A DNA stretch of 43,141 nt from SIG565 sp045540055. GTDB taxonomy: Bacteria > Bacillota > Clostridia > Oscillospirales > Acutalibacteraceae. A program made the position numbers and the translations under genes. This document shows, in pieces, positions 1-8,077 of this stretch (its first letter is position 1; every line of letters starts with the position of its first letter). The stretch covers positions 1 to 43,141 of the forward strand of contig JAZQGO010000019.1 in the NCBI GenBank assembly GCA_045540055.1, written 5' to 3'. The notes below the pieces were generated by a model, which saw only the letters and a list, made by a program, of their open reading frames with translations, made no database searches and had not been told where the DNA came from.

Positions 1-2
1 AT

Positions 3-150
3 TGAAACTTGTCGTTTCAGTGATATTATATTCGCCTTCAAAACTCGCGAAGCGAATATAACTTGGGCATAGCCCAAATATAACTGCGAAGCAATATCAC
101 TCGCCTTTGGCGAATATAACTGTGGCACCTTCCTTACGGAGTGTGCCACA
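3..150. repeat. Array of short palindromes separated by an AATATAAC-type linker
   Basis: Five or six small inverted repeats lie head to tail: TGAAAC/GTTTCA (3-8/14-19), TATATTCGC/GCGAATATA (27-35/52-60), TTGGGC/GCCCAA (63-68/72-77), TGC/GCA (85-87/91-93), TCGCC/GGCGA (101-105/109-113) and TGTGGCAC/GTGCCACA (121-128/143-150). The linkers between them are near-identical (AATATAAC or AATATCAC, ending at 62, 84, 100 and 120). The stems differ in sequence but the linker is kept. No long reading frame crosses it. The window begins inside or at the edge of the array, so its full extent is unknown. It resembles a palindromic-unit intergenic repeat; function unknown. Confidence 0.7.
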
Positions 151-165
151 ACGGGAAGTTTCTTT

Positions 166-608
166 TTATACATACTCAACTACATCGGCGAAGCGGTGCA
201 GCACTTCTTTCTCTTCGGGCTTACCCTTAATCGACTGTGAAGCCGCAACAATAGGCAACCACTTTTGTACATACTGATGCGCTGTATCACTTTTTGTACA
301 AAACAGCCTTAAACACTTCTCTGCTCAAGATATTCGTCTATTTTTTCGGGATGTTCTTCTATAAGTGTTTCAAGTGTCTTGCCCTCAATATATTGAAGCG
401 CTATTGCCCACTTACCGTCAATCATTTCAACATCGACTAACTTGGGTACATTAAGACCTGTTTCTTCTACTGCCATTTTAGCCAGCGGTATTCTTGCCTT
501 ATTTGCGGCAACGGCGGCGGCTAAAAAAATTTTATCGACCTGAGCCTGAGTAAATGATGCAAACTTCTGCACTGCAGCCTTTGTGTCAACTATTGCCCTT
601 CCAGCGAC
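166..608 (-). pseudogene. Chimeric gene remnant: AdhE N-terminal piece joined to a core-deleted APH-like phosphotransferase
   Basis: Three pieces are visible. Codons from about 608 down to 456 read like the N-terminus of bifunctional aldehyde-alcohol dehydrogenase AdhE (VDTKAAVQKFASFTQAQ, then ARIPLAKMAVEETG). At about 455 the same frame switches to the N-lobe of an aminoglycoside-phosphotransferase/choline-kinase-like protein (VPKLVDVEMIDGKWAI, YIEGKTLETLIEEHPEKIDE) and stops at 309-311. In another frame, about 315 down to a stop at 166-168, the C-terminal end of such a protein continues (LFCTKSDTAHQYVQKW, LPIVAASQ, FADVVEYV). The kinase core with its HGD catalytic loop and DxD-type metal site is missing. 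A GTG at 572 preceded by AAAGG could start an 87-residue product, but neither parent activity could survive. Family assignments are from recognition, not search. Assembly error at a contig edge is the main alternative. Confidence 0.7.
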
Positions 609-649
609 TCAACCGAATCGATGATGTTATATTCGTGTTTTTTGACATT

Positions 650-678
650 ATATTACGTCCGAAATGACTTATTGTCAA
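650..678 (-). promoter_or_regulatory. Possible promoter in front of the chimeric remnant
   Basis: On the minus strand TTGACA (673-678) is followed after 17 bases by TAATAT (650-655); TATAAT at 647-652 would give a 20-base spacer. It points toward the chimeric remnant. The stretch 609-806 holds nothing else convincing apart from a short TTGCAC/GTGCAA inverted repeat around 732-751. Confidence 0.35.
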
Positions 679-777
679 TATTTTAACACATTATATTGAA
701 ATGTAAATATTTTTTTACTTTTTTAGATGGTTGCACAAAAAAGCAGGTGCAAGACTAATTTTCCTTATAAAATAAAT

Positions 778-808
778 AAAGTCTTAAAACAAAATATTTC
801 AAGACTTT
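778..808 (-). terminator. Weak AT-rich hairpin after the MGMT gene
   Basis: AAAGTCTT (778-785) pairs with AAGACTTT (801-808), which overlaps the stop codon of the MGMT gene. On the minus strand it is followed by a T-rich stretch. The 15-base loop makes it a weak terminator candidate. Confidence 0.35.
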
Positions 809-1112
809 ATAGCTTTATACAATATTCATCCATTAAAACAAATCCGTCATCATCAAACTCGATGCCCTCGGATTCAAGTAGTGCGCGTTGCGCATTCTCG
901 CCACCAAAGGCGAAAGCAGGTGCCAGACCGCCGAAACGGTTGACCACTCTGTGACAGGGAATCTCATAAGGCCTTGGGTTTGAATGCAGCGCATATCCGA
1001 CAATCTGCGACCACCGAGGATTACCTGCAAGATACGCGACCTGACCGTAGGTTGCAACCTTGCCCTCGGGTATTGTGCAGACAACTTCATATATTTTTTC
1101 AAAAGTATTCAT
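807..1112 (-). CDS. MGMT-family alkylated-DNA repair protein (O6-alkylguanine-DNA alkyltransferase or alkyltransferase-like)
   Basis: This 101-residue protein is only the C-terminal DNA-binding/active-site domain of the O6-alkylguanine-DNA alkyltransferase family. The signature PCHRVVNRFGG is at 52-61, with acceptor Cys53 present. That separates it from strict alkyltransferase-like proteins, which replace the Cys with Trp or Ala. The helix-turn-helix approach segment PEGKVATYGQVA (15-26) is clear. It would remove alkyl groups from guanine in DNA by suicidal transfer. The N-terminal domain of full Ogt/Ada is absent, as in many small bacterial MGMT-family proteins. Its ATG overlaps the stop of engB by one base (TAATG), so it is translationally coupled and last in lon-engB-MGMT. 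Substrate range cannot be read from sequence. Confidence 0.85.
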   Translation of the reverse strand: MNTFEKIYEVVCTIPEGKVATYGQVAYLAGNPRWSQIVGYALHSNPRPYEIPCHRVVNRFGGLAPAFAFGGENAQRALLESEGIEFDDDGFVLMDEYCIKL

Positions 1113-1711
1113 TATATTACCTTGTGGGAATCGTGAATTTGCGCAATAATATCTCGCATTTGCTCGACACCCATACCGTTTTGAGCGGAAGTAGGTATTA
1201 TGGTCACTCCTTCAGCCAGTTCCCCGAGTTCATCACAAATACTGCTCATACGCGCACTAAATTCCGTCTTATTTAATTTATCACATTTGGTTAAAATTAT
1301 TACATAAGGAATACCCATCTGCTTTAAAAAATCAAGCATTGAAATATCAAAATCGGTGGCCTTATGGCGTGAATCTATAAGCTGAAAAACAAGCGGTATA
1401 TTTCTGCCCGACTTGAAATAACCCTCCATAAGCTCTGCCCAGCGCTGTCTTTCCTTAAACTCAACCTTAGCATAGCCGTAGCCGGGCAGGTCGACAAGGC
1501 GCATACCGTCAAGTTTATAAAAATTGACGGTGACAGTTTTACCCGGCTTTGTGCTGACACGAGCGAGCGACTTTCTGCCGAGCGCCTTATTTATTATTGA
1601 AGATTTGCCGACATTTGAGCGCCCCGAAAAGCAAACCTCAGGAACGGTAGATTCGCACAACTGCTCGAATGTACCGAAAGCGGCTTCGAAATTTACGTTA
1701 TTAAAATTCAT
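1112..1711 (-). CDS. engB: Ribosome biogenesis GTPase EngB/YsxC
   Basis: A 199-residue TRAFAC GTPase of the EngB (YihA/YsxC) family, needed for late assembly of the 50S ribosomal subunit. G1 is GRSNVGKS (30-37), the G2 region lies around STKPGKTVTVNF (53-64), G3 is DLPGYGYA (74-81), G4 is TKCDK (141-145), and G5 is the SAQ motif in the C-terminal fifth. Length and motif order fit the family. It starts 9 bases after the lon stop, and the lon-engB pair is a common neighbourhood in Firmicutes. Its stop overlaps the start of the MGMT gene, so all three are probably one transcript from the lon promoter. Confidence 0.95.
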   Translation of the reverse strand: MNFNNVNFEAAFGTFEQLCESTVPEVCFSGRSNVGKSSIINKALGRKSLARVSTKPGKTVTVNFYKLDGMRLVDLPGYGYAKVEFKERQRWAELMEGYFKSGRNIPLVFQLIDSRHKATDFDISMLDFLKQMGIPYVIILTKCDKLNKTEFSARMSSICDELGELAEGVTIIPTSAQNGMGVEQMRDIIAQIHDSHKVI

Positions 1712-1720
1712 TTAACTCTC

Positions 1721-4123
1721 CTACTGGCTGAGCGCGGCGGTTTTTTGTTTGTACTCTTTTTTTAAGGGTGCCGCAAACTCACCCGACTTTTTGTGAACAA
1801 GGGCTGCAGAAACTATGTCATCAACATTTGACACAGGAATAAATATAACATTTTTCTTAACTGCCTCATCAACCTCAGCTAAATCGGGCTCGTTTTCTTT
1901 GGGTATAAAGACCGTCTTAACTCCGCCACGGTATGCCGCCATACTCTTTTCTTTAAGACCGCCGATAGCAAGCACACGACCGCGTATAGTGACCTCACCC
2001 GTCATAGCAACGTCACGGCGAATGGGTGTATCGGTAAGTGCTGATACCAGCGCCGTCACTATTGTTACGCCTGCCGACGGCCCGTCTTTAGGTACTGCGG
2101 CTTCGGTGGCGTGAATATGGATATCCTTGTTCTTATAGAAATCAGCATCAATATTATACTCGTCGGCGCGACACTTAACATATGTAACCGCTGCCTTTGC
2201 CGACTCCTGCATAACTTCGCCCAGAGAGCCTGTTAGTTCAAGCTTACCCGTACCGTTGCATACGGCAACCTCAAGCTGCATTATCTCGCCGCCAACAGCC
2301 GTCCATGCAAGACCGTTGACTATGCCTATCTCGTCATTTTTAAGCACAGCCTCGGGCAGATACTTCTTCTTACCCAGCATCTCGGCAATCATCTTTTCAT
2401 CTACTGTTACCTTGTCTATGTTGTTTTCAGTAATTATCTTGGCAGACTTACGGCAGACCGACGCTATTTCACGCTCAAGTCGGCGCACACCTGCTTCACG
2501 GGTATAAAAATCAATCAAAGTATAGATTGCCTTATCGGTAATTTTAAAGTTATTGACACCCAGTCCATGACGGGCGGTCTGTTTAGAAACGAGATGTCGT
2601 TTAGCGATATTGAACTTTTCTTCCCGTGTGTAGCTTGAAAGCTCTATTACTTCCATACGGTCAAGCAAGGGTGCCGGAATTGCGTCGATATTATTAGCGG
2701 TGGTTATAAACAGCACATTGCTTAAATCGTACGGCATATCGATATAATGGTCGGTAAAGGTCGCATTCTGCTCAGGGTCTAATACCTCAAGCAAGGCTGA
2801 CGACGGGTCGCCCTTATAGTCGTTACCAAGTTTGTCAATTTCATCAAGAAGTATAAGCGGATTGCCACTGCCTGCATTAGAGACAGCGCCGATTATTTTA
2901 CCGGGCATTGCGCCGATATAGGTCTTTCTGTGACCGCGTATTTCGGCCTCGTCACGAATACCGCCTAAGGATATTCGTGCAAAGCGTCTGCCCATACACT
3001 CGGCTATGGTTTTACCGATTGAGGTTTTACCAACACCGGGCGGGCCCGCAAGGCAGATTATCTGCCCCTTAATTTCGGGCGCCAACACATAAACCGACAG
3101 CATTTCAAGAATTCTCTCTTTAACCTTTTTCATACCGTAAAAGTCGCGTTCTAAAATCTTGGCGGCTTTTTTTATGCTGATTTTAGCGTCGGTTTTGCTG
3201 TTCCACGGCAGGCGTATACAGGTATCAAGGTATCCGCGAATAACGGTGCCCTCGTGTGAGCCCTGCGGCATTTTAGCAAGCTTGATTACCTCCTGACGCA
3301 GTTTATCCTTAACCGAATCATCAGCACTGAGTGAATCTATCTTTGCGTTATATTCATCAAACTCGTTTTGTTCTGATGCTTCGCCGTAAAGCTCATCGTT
3401 AATGGCTCTTATCTGCTCTTTAAGATAATATTCACGCTGATTCTCATCAATCTGATTCTTGACCTTTTCGCTTATATGCGAATCAATTTCAAGAATCTCA
3501 GTTTCCTTCTTTAATACATCTATTACAACCTTAATACGCTTGACGGGATTTAACTGTTCAAGCACATACTGCTTGTCATCATACGGTGCCTGAATATTAA
3601 AGGCTATATAGTCTGAAAGGTGTCCGATATCCTCATCGGTCTCAACCGTCAAGGGAATATCGGGTGCGATTTTAGGTAATTTTTCTGCATACAGCGCGAA
3701 TTCACTCTTGGCACGGCGCAGTAGAGTTTCTATGTATACCGCCCTGTTTTTAATGGGTGTGTCGGTCAGGCGCTGAACGTCGGCGGTGTAAAAGCCGCCT
3801 GCACACTTGCTGAAGCTTAAATGCTTGGCTCTGTAAAGGCCCTCGATTAAAACACGCGCCGAATTATCGGGCGTTTTTAAAATCTGCGTGACACGTGCCA
3901 CACAACCTATTTCGTATATATTATTTGCGGTAGGCTCTTCATCACGAATATCCTTTTGCGTGACAAGATAGACCGTCTGCTTGTGCTCCATAGCATAACT
4001 GAGTGCCTTTAAGGATATTTTTCTACCCACCTCAAAATGCATCATCATTCCCGGGAAGGAAACAAGCCCGCGTAGGGCTAAAACCGGTAATTTTTGTATA
4101 TCCGGTGTGGTTATAATTGACAT
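1721..4123 (-). CDS. lon: ATP-dependent protease Lon (LonA type)
   Basis: An 800-residue cytosolic AAA+ serine protease that degrades misfolded and regulatory proteins. Order: N-terminal substrate-binding LAN domain (about 10-200), a coiled-coil linker including the QREYYLKEQIRAI segment (229-241), the AAA+ module with Walker A GPPGVGKT (360-367) and Walker B LILLDEID (423-430), and the C-terminal protease domain. The catalytic dyad is Ser683 in PKDGPSAG (678-685) and Lys726 in GGLKEK (721-726), with the usual 43-residue spacing. There is no transmembrane insertion, so it is LonA rather than LonB. The ATG follows GGAGG at the right distance. A consensus-like promoter sits just upstream and no CIRCE is seen there. 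engB follows after 9 bases. Confidence 0.97.
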   Translation of the reverse strand: MSIITTPDIQKLPVLALRGLVSFPGMMMHFEVGRKISLKALSYAMEHKQTVYLVTQKDIRDEEPTANNIYEIGCVARVTQILKTPDNSARVLIEGLYRAKHLSFSKCAGGFYTADVQRLTDTPIKNRAVYIETLLRRAKSEFALYAEKLPKIAPDIPLTVETDEDIGHLSDYIAFNIQAPYDDKQYVLEQLNPVKRIKVVIDVLKKETEILEIDSHISEKVKNQIDENQREYYLKEQIRAINDELYGEASEQNEFDEYNAKIDSLSADDSVKDKLRQEVIKLAKMPQGSHEGTVIRGYLDTCIRLPWNSKTDAKISIKKAAKILERDFYGMKKVKERILEMLSVYVLAPEIKGQIICLAGPPGVGKTSIGKTIAECMGRRFARISLGGIRDEAEIRGHRKTYIGAMPGKIIGAVSNAGSGNPLILLDEIDKLGNDYKGDPSSALLEVLDPEQNATFTDHYIDMPYDLSNVLFITTANNIDAIPAPLLDRMEVIELSSYTREEKFNIAKRHLVSKQTARHGLGVNNFKITDKAIYTLIDFYTREAGVRRLEREIASVCRKSAKIITENNIDKVTVDEKMIAEMLGKKKYLPEAVLKNDEIGIVNGLAWTAVGGEIMQLEVAVCNGTGKLELTGSLGEVMQESAKAAVTYVKCRADEYNIDADFYKNKDIHIHATEAAVPKDGPSAGVTIVTALVSALTDTPIRRDVAMTGEVTIRGRVLAIGGLKEKSMAAYRGGVKTVFIPKENEPDLAEVDEAVKKNVIFIPVSNVDDIVSAALVHKKSGEFAAPLKKEYKQKTAALSQ

Positions 4124-4152
4124 TATATGCCTCCATAAGTTTAATTGCTTAT

Positions 4153-4181
4153 ATTATATAATAAAAAACAATTTTATTCAA
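4153..4181 (-). promoter_or_regulatory. Vegetative-type promoter of lon
   Basis: On the minus strand TTGAAT (4176-4181) and TATAAT (4153-4158) are separated by exactly 17 bases. The predicted start is near 4146, about 22 bases ahead of the lon ATG. Confidence 0.6.
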
Positions 4182-4183
4182 TA

Positions 4184-4212
4184 GAAAACAGGTGCCAAAA
4201 ACACCTGTTTTT
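4184..4212 (-). terminator. Terminator after the ABC transporter gene
   Basis: AAAACAGGTG (4185-4194) pairs perfectly with CACCTGTTTT (4202-4211) across a 7-base loop. It lies a few bases past the ABC transporter stop and is followed on the minus strand by TTTTCTATT. It separates the pncB transcript from the lon promoter. Confidence 0.7.
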
Positions 4213-4214
4213 AC

Positions 4215-5933
4215 CTAACTGTTATTTTTGAACTGTAATTTATAAAGCTCGTCATAAATGCCGCCCTTTTCGATAAGTTCATTATGGTTACCCTGCTCGA
4301 CTATCTCACCGCCCGAAATTACCGCAATTTCGTCGGCATTTTTAATGGTTGATAGCCTGTGAGCGACAACAATAGTTGTCCTATCCCTGCATAGCTCATC
4401 AAGTGACTGCTGTATCAGAATTTCGGTAGTATTATCAAGAGCGCTTGTCGCCTCATCAAGAATAAGTATCGGCGGATTTTTAAGAAACACACGGGCGATA
4501 CTGAGTCTTTGCTTCTGACCGCCCGAAAGCCTTACCCCTCGCTCGCCTATCTGAGTGTCATAGCCGTTTTCAAGCGTCATAATATAGTCGTGAATATTTG
4601 CACGCTTTGCCGCCTCGATAACATCCTCATCGGTAGCGTTGGGTCTGCCGTAAAGAATATTCTCTTTAATAGAGTCATTAAACAGATATACATCCTGCTG
4701 AACAATACCTATATTGCGCCTGAGTGATTCAAGCGTTATATCACGTATATCTTTGCCGTCTATTAAAATCGCACCCTGCGTTATATTATAAAAATTGGGT
4801 ATCAGATGACATATCGTCGTCTTACCGCCGCCGCTGGGGCCCACAAGCGCAAAGGTTTTGCCGCTCTCAATTTTGAGGCTGACATTTTTAAGCACCTCGG
4901 TTTCATCCTCATACCCGTAGGTGACCTGTCTAAGCTCAATATCGCCCTTAACATTTTCTATAGGCTTAGCATTTTCATTTTCATATTCAGGCTTTTCGTC
5001 CATAATTTCAACAAAACGCTCGAAGCCCGTCACACCGTTCTGAAACTGCTCCATAAAGCCTATCAACGTCATTACGGGGGACAAAAACACATTAACCGAT
5101 ACTATAAAGGTTGAATAGTCCCCAAAGGATATGACGCCGCCGTAAAGAAAAAAGCCACCCGCTATAAGTACCACAACATTAAACACATCGGTTACAAAGG
5201 TTGTAAAGGAATGAAAGCGTCCCATATAGCGATATGCACTGCGGCGCGCCTCGACAAATCTTCGGTTTCCGTCCTCAAACTTTCTCTGCTCTGTGGGTGA
5301 GTTGGTAAATGCCTTGGTCACCCGTATGCCCGAAATACTGCCCTCAAGTGAAGCGTTAATTTCGGCAACCGCCTTACGACTTTCTTTAAAGGCAGCCTTC
5401 ATTTTTACCCTTAAAAGTGCTGCGAAAACGACCAGCAACGGCGCACAGGCAAAAATAATTAAGGTAAGCCATATGTTGATAGTTGACAGATATATAAATG
5501 CTAGAATAATTGAAACCGACGAAATAATTATATTTTCAGGGCCATGATGCGCCAATTCGCTTATATCCATAAGGTCATTGGTCATTCTCGACATAATTTT
5601 ACCCGTTTCATTATCGTCATAGTATTTATACGGCAAGGACTGCAAATGATTAAACATATCACTTCGCATCTGAGCCTGCATTTTTACACCCATCATGTGC
5701 CCTTGGTACTGTATGAAATAATGAAGTCCCATTCTGGCAAGATAGAGCCCCAACAGACATACCGCCAAAAGCACTATCATTTGGTAGTTCTTATTTGGTA
5801 TTAAGTCGTTAAGCATTGCCCTTGTAATTATAGGGTATATAATGCCTATAAGCGACACCGTAAACGACGCCGCCATATCAAGTGCAAATGTTCTTTTGTG
5901 TGGTTTATAATAGCTTAAAAATCTTTTTAACAT
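4215..5933 (-). CDS. ABC exporter half-transporter (fused permease and ATPase)
   Basis: 572 residues. The N-terminal type IV exporter membrane domain has about six helices within residues 15-300, and the ATPase domain follows. Walker A is GPSGGGKT (365-372), the Q-loop is near VQQD (411-414), the signature is LSGGQKQR (469-476), Walker B is ILILDE (489-494), the D-loop is SALD (497-500), and the H-loop is in VVAHRL. All catalytic residues are present, so it should act as a homodimer, or as a heterodimer with a partner encoded elsewhere. It belongs to the MdlB/YfiB/LmrA-like multidrug and lipid exporters; the substrate cannot be deduced. It starts 2 bases after the unknown lipoprotein gene and is last in the pncB transcript. 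Confidence 0.9.
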   Translation of the reverse strand: MLKRFLSYYKPHKRTFALDMAASFTVSLIGIIYPIITRAMLNDLIPNKNYQMIVLLAVCLLGLYLARMGLHYFIQYQGHMMGVKMQAQMRSDMFNHLQSLPYKYYDDNETGKIMSRMTNDLMDISELAHHGPENIIISSVSIILAFIYLSTINIWLTLIIFACAPLLVVFAALLRVKMKAAFKESRKAVAEINASLEGSISGIRVTKAFTNSPTEQRKFEDGNRRFVEARRSAYRYMGRFHSFTTFVTDVFNVVVLIAGGFFLYGGVISFGDYSTFIVSVNVFLSPVMTLIGFMEQFQNGVTGFERFVEIMDEKPEYENENAKPIENVKGDIELRQVTYGYEDETEVLKNVSLKIESGKTFALVGPSGGGKTTICHLIPNFYNITQGAILIDGKDIRDITLESLRRNIGIVQQDVYLFNDSIKENILYGRPNATDEDVIEAAKRANIHDYIMTLENGYDTQIGERGVRLSGGQKQRLSIARVFLKNPPILILDEATSALDNTTEILIQQSLDELCRDRTTIVVAHRLSTIKNADEIAVISGGEIVEQGNHNELIEKGGIYDELYKLQFKNNS

Positions 5934-5935
5934 TA

Positions 5936-6526
5936 TCAGGTCAACGTCCAGTTTTCAGTATCCACTAAATTTATTCCTATAAGATTATCCTCTTGAAAGA
6001 AGAAATCAAGCCTTTTTGCACCGTTTTTATATGTGATGGCGGTACAGTTTTCCATCTCACCGGGGATAAAATAAAGCTCTGCGCTCGTAACAACGCGCTC
6101 GGTATACTCATACGACGGGAAGGCCTTTATAATATCGTTCTTACCCGTGATCTCGCTTACCTCAAAGCCAAAGCCACTGACAAGGCAGACAATAGACGAA
6201 ACACTATCGGCACCCTTTTCATAATAATACATTATTTCGCCGACCTGCAAAGCGTCACTTTTGTTACCCTCAATCTCGTAAATATCGGCGTGATAATGGC
6301 CGTCATCTGCTTCTTCCTCGTCAGAGTGGGCATATTGGTCTTTTATTGACTGAACCGCCGTACCGAGCGCAAACTCAGCCTCGGGGATTTCGCCTAAAGA
6401 AATATACTCATCAAGATTATAAAGATTAGATACCATGTCATCCTTTTCTTTATCTTCGGTGCCCTTGCATCCTACAAAGCAAAAAACACACGCAAGGGCT
6501 AATGACAAAGCTAATAATTTTTTCAT
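5936..6526 (-). CDS. Putative lipoprotein of unknown function
   Basis: 196 residues. The start is a type II signal peptide: positively charged MKK, a hydrophobic stretch of about 15 residues, then a lipobox FVGC with Cys20 as the lipidated residue. The mature part is acidic near the N-terminus (EDKEKDD) and contains an EEEADDGHYH segment (about 75-84) that could bind metal but may simply be acidic linker. The rest looks like a small alpha/beta domain. I do not recognise the family. It lies 4 bases after pncB and 2 bases before an ABC exporter gene, so the three are co-expressed. A role beside the exporter at the outer face of the membrane is possible but unproven. Confidence 0.75.
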   Translation of the reverse strand: MKKLLALSLALACVFCFVGCKGTEDKEKDDMVSNLYNLDEYISLGEIPEAEFALGTAVQSIKDQYAHSDEEEADDGHYHADIYEIEGNKSDALQVGEIMYYYEKGADSVSSIVCLVSGFGFEVSEITGKNDIIKAFPSYEYTERVVTSAELYFIPGEMENCTAITYKNGAKRLDFFFQEDNLIGINLVDTENWTLT

Positions 6527-6530
6527 CCTA

Positions 6531-7976
6531 CTATACTCCTCGCGAATTGTGTTTATTCAACTGTTCGTAACGCTGATTCCAAAGGTCTTGTGATAAATCG
6601 ACATAATAGGTATGTGGTTTTTCAAAACGCTTAACCTCATCCCACAGATTTTCAACCTGCTCTTTACGGTAGACCGAAATCTCCTTGACAGAGGGCGATA
6701 CATATACCTGTTTACCCTTTTCAAAAAGCTTGACTTGAAGCTTTTTAGCGGTAAAGTTTTCTATCATCTTGCGTTTCCAGGTATGAACGGGGTCAAATAT
6801 CTCGTAAGGCTTACTGTCATCAATTTTTTCATAATTAAGGGTTATAACATCGGCAATCGCCTTGCCCGTCTCATTATCGAACAAGCGCCACGGTATTTTA
6901 ACACCGGGTATGGTAATTTTAGCGATGTTTTCGCTGATTTTGATTTTAGGTATAATTTCGCCGTCCTTCTCCACTGCGACAAGCTTGTACACACCACCGA
7001 AAACGGCCTCGCTCGAAGCGGTTATAAGACGTTCACCAACACCGAAGCTATCAACCTTGGCACCCTGCATAATCATATCGCGAATAAGATATTCATCAAG
7101 TGAGTTTGAGACGACGATTTTACAGTCGGGGTAGCCTGCATCATCAAGCATTTTTCTTACCTTGCCCGTAAGATATGTAATATCGCCGCTATCAATTCTG
7201 ATGCCGACGGGGCGCTTGCCAAGTGGCTTTAACACCTCATCAAACACCCTAATTGCATTCGGTATACCCGATTTTAAAACATTGTAGGTGTCAACAAGTA
7301 ATGTGCAGCTATCGGGGTAACGCTCGGCATAGGTTTTAAATGCGGTATACTCGTCGGTATACAGCTGAACCCAGCTATGCGCCATTGTGCCCGAAGCGGG
7401 TACGCCAAACTCCTTGGCAGATTTCACACAGGAGGTACCCGTACAGCCGCCAATCATAGCGGCTCTCGCACCATAGAATGCGGCGTCATAGCCGTGGGCG
7501 CGACGGGCGCCAAACTCCATCACGGCGCGACCCTGCGCGGCGGTAACTATACGGTTGGCCTTTGTGGCAATAAGTGACTGATGGTTAACGGTAAGTAGCA
7601 CCATGGTTTCAACCAGACACGCCTGCATAGCAGGTCCTCTGACCGTAACAATGGGCTCCATCGGGAAAATCGGTGTACCCTCGGGTACCGCCCACACATC
7701 ACACTCAAACTTAAAGTCACGCAAATATTCGAGAAAATCCTGACTGAATAAATTAAGCGACTCAAGATATTTAATATCGTCATCATCAAAATATAAATTG
7801 TTAAAATACTCAATAAGCTGCTCAAGACCCGCCATAATGGCGAATCCGCCCTCATCAGGAACACGGCGGAAAAACATATCAAAATATGTTATGGTATCCC
7901 TCATATCACTGTTCCAAATTCCATTGGCCATGGTCATTTCGTACAGGTCCATCAGCATTGTTAAATCCTTGCGCAT
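6531..7976 (-). CDS. pncB: Nicotinate phosphoribosyltransferase
   Basis: 481 residues. Converts nicotinate plus PRPP (with ATP) to nicotinate mononucleotide, the salvage entry to NAD. The N-terminus MLMDLYEMTMANG is typical of the long Firmicutes type. FGARRAHG (155-162) lies in the substrate pocket, and His200 in GTMAHSWV (197-204) matches the histidine that is transiently phosphorylated in this family. DSGD in the second half belongs to the phosphate-binding barrel. The C-terminal extension of about 100 residues is normal for this class. AGGAG precedes the ATG, and a TTGACA-17-TATTAT promoter lies upstream. It is first in a transcript with a lipoprotein and an ABC exporter, neither of which has an obvious link to NAD. 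Confidence 0.93.
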   Translation of the reverse strand: MRKDLTMLMDLYEMTMANGIWNSDMRDTITYFDMFFRRVPDEGGFAIMAGLEQLIEYFNNLYFDDDDIKYLESLNLFSQDFLEYLRDFKFECDVWAVPEGTPIFPMEPIVTVRGPAMQACLVETMVLLTVNHQSLIATKANRIVTAAQGRAVMEFGARRAHGYDAAFYGARAAMIGGCTGTSCVKSAKEFGVPASGTMAHSWVQLYTDEYTAFKTYAERYPDSCTLLVDTYNVLKSGIPNAIRVFDEVLKPLGKRPVGIRIDSGDITYLTGKVRKMLDDAGYPDCKIVVSNSLDEYLIRDMIMQGAKVDSFGVGERLITASSEAVFGGVYKLVAVEKDGEIIPKIKISENIAKITIPGVKIPWRLFDNETGKAIADVITLNYEKIDDSKPYEIFDPVHTWKRKMIENFTAKKLQVKLFEKGKQVYVSPSVKEISVYRKEQVENLWDEVKRFEKPHTYYVDLSQDLWNQRYEQLNKHNSRGV

Positions 7977-8009
7977 AAATATCTCCTCGATTAAAAATTC
8001 TTAATTATA

Positions 8010-8038
8010 ATAATACGGCAAAATTCAGCGTATGTCAA
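8010..8038 (-). promoter_or_regulatory. Promoter of the pncB transcript
   Basis: On the minus strand TTGACA (8033-8038) and TATTAT (8010-8015) are 17 bases apart, placed directly after the groEL terminator. Confidence 0.65.
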
Positions 8039-8072
8039 ATAAAAACCGCTTTTGGTAAGCCAAAAGCGGTTT
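8037..8072 (-). terminator. groESL terminator
   Basis: A perfect 13-bp stem, 8043-8055 pairing with 8060-8072 (core ACCGCTTTTGG), has a 4-base loop. It begins 5 bases past the groEL stop, and a T-rich tail follows on the minus strand. Confidence 0.9.
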
Positions 8073-8077
8073 AAAAA

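Noticed and set aside
1..150. CRISPR array
   Set aside because: The constant unit is only 7-8 bases, distances between units are irregular (16-22 bases) and the variable parts are palindromes. No cas gene is present.
1..150. Integron attC sites
   Set aside because: No integrase gene in the window and no recognisable paired core sites; the dyads are far shorter than attC.
6612..7103. 163-codon open frame on plus opposite pncB
   Set aside because: Antisense shadow of a clear nicotinate phosphoribosyltransferase; no ribosome binding site and no recognisable domain.
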